8,005 bases of DNA from an uncultured Muribaculaceae bacterium (lineage in GTDB: Bacteria; Bacteroidota; Bacteroidia; Bacteroidales; Muribaculaceae): contig CAMWXQ010000039.1 in the NCBI GenBank assembly GCA_947178235.1, positions 1-8,005 of the forward strand. Reading direction: 5' to 3'. The notes beneath the pieces are model-generated. The model had not been told where the DNA came from and ran no database searches. It saw only the letters and a program-made list of their open reading frames with translations. Numbering within the stretch: the first letter of the stretch is position 1; each line of letters begins with the position of its first letter. A program made the translations under genes and the position numbers. This document shows, piece after piece, positions 6,867 through 8,005 of this stretch.

Positions 6867-7248
6867 ACTGCGCATCTTTTTCGGCACACAGGGTCGGTAT
6901 GGGTGCCTCGTTGTCGATATATGTGATTTCTGATGGGGTCATCTCCATGCAATCGCCGAAGTGTATGATTCTGCGCCCTATGGCCTTCTCGACTTTCGCA
7001 ATGGTTTGTAGCCCGAGGTTCTCCTTGCCGCTGAGAATCTTTGTGACCTGCGCACAGGACACCCCCATGCGTGAGGCGAGCTCGGTCTGGGTGATATGCT
7101 CGGTTCTGAGGATCTGCCTCAGAGAGAGGGCAAAGTCGGCAGACATGGCGAGCCAGTCGCGGTTTTCATCGCGGTATTCGATTTCCTCGCGTTCGACGTC
7201 GGTCATCGGACGTGAGATCTGTTTCAGTTTTTCAGCGTTGAATTTCAT
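6838..7248 (-). CDS. XRE-family helix-turn-helix regulator, probable antitoxin
   Basis: The 136-aa protein has a Cro/cI-type DNA-binding domain at about residues 42-96. The recognition helix-turn-helix is visible as TQTELASRMGVSCAQVTKILSG (53-74, two short parts), followed by a helix ending IGRRII. The first 40 residues are acidic and charged; the last 40 look disordered and match nothing I recognise. It starts 23 bp after the stop of the toxin-like gene, the order and spacing of HigBA-type toxin-antitoxin pairs. In that family such a protein neutralises the toxin and represses its own promoter, and the paired repeats at 7864-7916 are a plausible target. Its last codons overlap menD. A plain transcriptional regulator is the alternative; the DNA-binding call is firm, the antitoxin role is inferred from context. 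Confidence 0.8.
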   Translation of the reverse strand: MKFNAEKLKQISRPMTDVEREEIEYRDENRDWLAMSADFALSLRQILRTEHITQTELASRMGVSCAQVTKILSGKENLGLQTIAKVEKAIGRRIIHFGDCMEMTPSEITYIDNEAPIPTLCAEKDAQYGTDSRRNH

Positions 7249-7271
7249 TTTGCGTGTCGTTTATTGGAGAG

Positions 7272-7826
7272 CTATATGTCCTCGCTATCTACAATACCCA
7301 TGGCATCAAGGTAGTTTAGGGTTAAATCTATTTTCTTGAAAACCATGTCCTTGAGGACGGGAGAGTTTTGGATGGTCGAACCGAGTTTGATTCCGCCATG
7401 CACTATTAGATAGCAGTTGGGTTCTATTTTTATCGCGTAGACTCTAAGTAATGATGGTGTCAGCGGACCATATGATTTATGTGGTTCAAAAGACCATAAG
7501 AAATTATACTTGCCTCCGAGGCGTTGGAAATATGAGTCTAAATCCGGCCTTGTGCCATTGGCGCTATTTAAGGCGAGGGTTTTTATTTGAGTTTCAAGTA
7601 GGTCTGCTTCGTGAATAACCCGTCTGGCCGATTGCTCAGGTTTGTTCGGTTCGAGCCCTGCATTGAGCCAGAAAGGTGTATTTATATGTTCTCTGTATTG
7701 CTCGAAGAAGTCTGTGAGATAATCGAGATTCTTCCACTCATTAAAGAAGCGGTGGTACTCAGCCAAACCGCTGTCGTCAAATTTAACGCTGAAAAGCGTG
7801 TCAGAAAATAAATTGATGATGTCCAT
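7272..7826 (-). CDS. Uncharacterised protein with RelE/HigB-like C-terminus, putative toxin
   Basis: I do not recognise this 184-aa protein by name. Residues 107-175 resemble the RelE/Gp49 (HigB-like) toxin fold. There is a segment with FLWSFEP, then LLRVYAIK (127-134), a hydrophobic strand with CYLIVHGGIKLG (138-149), and a closing helix. RelE-family toxins cut mRNA at the ribosome and place a basic residue in the R-V/I-Y/F strand, here Arg128. The N-terminal 105 residues are an unusual extension, rich in acidic and aromatic residues, with no signal peptide or membrane segment. It is immediately upstream of the XRE regulator, behind its own promoter. Its DNA is visibly more AT-rich than menD (27 of 60 bases G+C at 7501-7560 against 44 of 60 at 6241-6300), consistent with acquisition by transfer. 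The toxin call is inference from fold hints and context. Confidence 0.6.
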   Translation of the reverse strand: MDIINLFSDTLFSVKFDDSGLAEYHRFFNEWKNLDYLTDFFEQYREHINTPFWLNAGLEPNKPEQSARRVIHEADLLETQIKTLALNSANGTRPDLDSYFQRLGGKYNFLWSFEPHKSYGPLTPSLLRVYAIKIEPNCYLIVHGGIKLGSTIQNSPVLKDMVFKKIDLTLNYLDAMGIVDSEDI

Positions 7827-7847
7827 TGTCGTAGAAATTAATCACTG

Positions 7848-7879
7848 CAAAGGTATAGATAATATTTTTAACCCACAAG
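7848..7879 (-). promoter_or_regulatory. Promoter of the toxin-antitoxin-like genes
   Basis: On the minus strand CTTG (7876-7879, one mismatch to TTTG), a 20-nt spacer and TACCTTTG (7848-7855, perfect -7) form a strong Bacteroidota promoter. Transcription should begin near 7841, about 15 nt before the ATG at 7826. The -33 box sits in the centre of operator-like repeat 1, so a bound repressor would block it. Confidence 0.75.
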
Positions 7880-7916
7880 TAAAAATCAAGAAATTTTTAA
7901 CCCACAGGTGAAAAAT
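7864..7916. promoter_or_regulatory. Two operator-like repeats over the toxin-antitoxin promoter
   Basis: Two near-identical repeats lie 29 bp apart, start to start. Copy 1 (7864-7886) is ATTTTTA-N9-TAAAAAT with perfect 7-bp inverted arms. Copy 2 (7893-7916) shares ATTTTTAACCCACA and ends GGTGAAAAAT, with 6-bp arms and one extra base. The shared core is AACCCACA[A/G]G. Copy 1 covers the -33 box and part of the spacer. Each copy has dyad symmetry and the pair is in direct orientation, as expected for cooperative binding by a dimeric XRE repressor. A weaker third match (TTTTTCCCCACGGTTGA) is at 7944-7960. Confidence 0.65.
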
Positions 7917-8005
7917 AATTATTCTGCGTGATTTGTATATCTCTTTTTCCCCACGGTTGACGCATCTTAAATAAACTTAACGGCTATTGACCAATACAAA
8001 CAGGT
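7917..8005. other. AT-rich intergenic DNA upstream of the promoter
   Basis: No gene is supported on either strand here. Apart from the degenerate third operator-like match (7944-7960) and a small palindrome, TATTG-AC-CAATA at 7985-7996, I see nothing functional. A divergent gene beyond the window edge is possible, but I find no good plus-strand promoter. Confidence 0.5.

Noticed and set aside
7985..7996. Palindrome TATTG-AC-CAATA as an operator
   Set aside because: It is short, AT-rich and single, and lies far from the assigned promoter; chance is likely.

Overview
The window looks like chromosomal DNA from a GC-rich member of the Bacteroidales, perhaps the Muribaculaceae; the family is a guess. 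Three things point there. Promoters fit the Bacteroidota pattern (-33 TTTG, about 20 nt, -7 TAnnTTTG). There are no clear Shine-Dalgarno sequences. The order sppA-lpxK-purine nucleoside phosphorylase-thiL is one I recall from Bacteroides genomes (memory, not checked here). Every credible gene is on the minus strand, so transcription runs from the right edge to the left.

Right part (about 8005-5166): an AT-rich intergenic block carries a near-consensus promoter and two operator-like repeats. It is followed by a 184-aa protein with a RelE/HigB-like C-terminus and a 136-aa XRE-family regulator, in the toxin-first order of higBA-type toxin-antitoxin loci. The regulator's last codons overlap the start of menD (menaquinone synthesis). 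No other men gene is in view, and no consensus promoter lies between the toxin-like gene and menD, so menD may depend on an autoregulated toxin-antitoxin promoter.

Middle (about 5165-4612): a short T7-lysozyme-type N-acetylmuramoyl-L-alanine amidase without a signal peptide, behind its own probable promoter.

Left part (4635-1): a consensus promoter drives sppA (membrane signal-peptide peptidase), lpxK (lipid A 4'-kinase), a PNP/MTAP-family purine nucleoside phosphorylase and thiL (cut by the window edge). These four do unrelated housekeeping jobs and appear to be co-transcribed. The sppA-lpxK gap holds a 9-bp tandem repeat and an AT-rich direct repeat, and lpxK seems to start at TTG.

The points most worth a second look are the toxin-antitoxin/menD fusion with its twin operators, the uncharacterised toxin-like protein, an Asn-to-Asp change at the base-recognition position of the phosphorylase, and the palindromic 9-bp tandem repeat.
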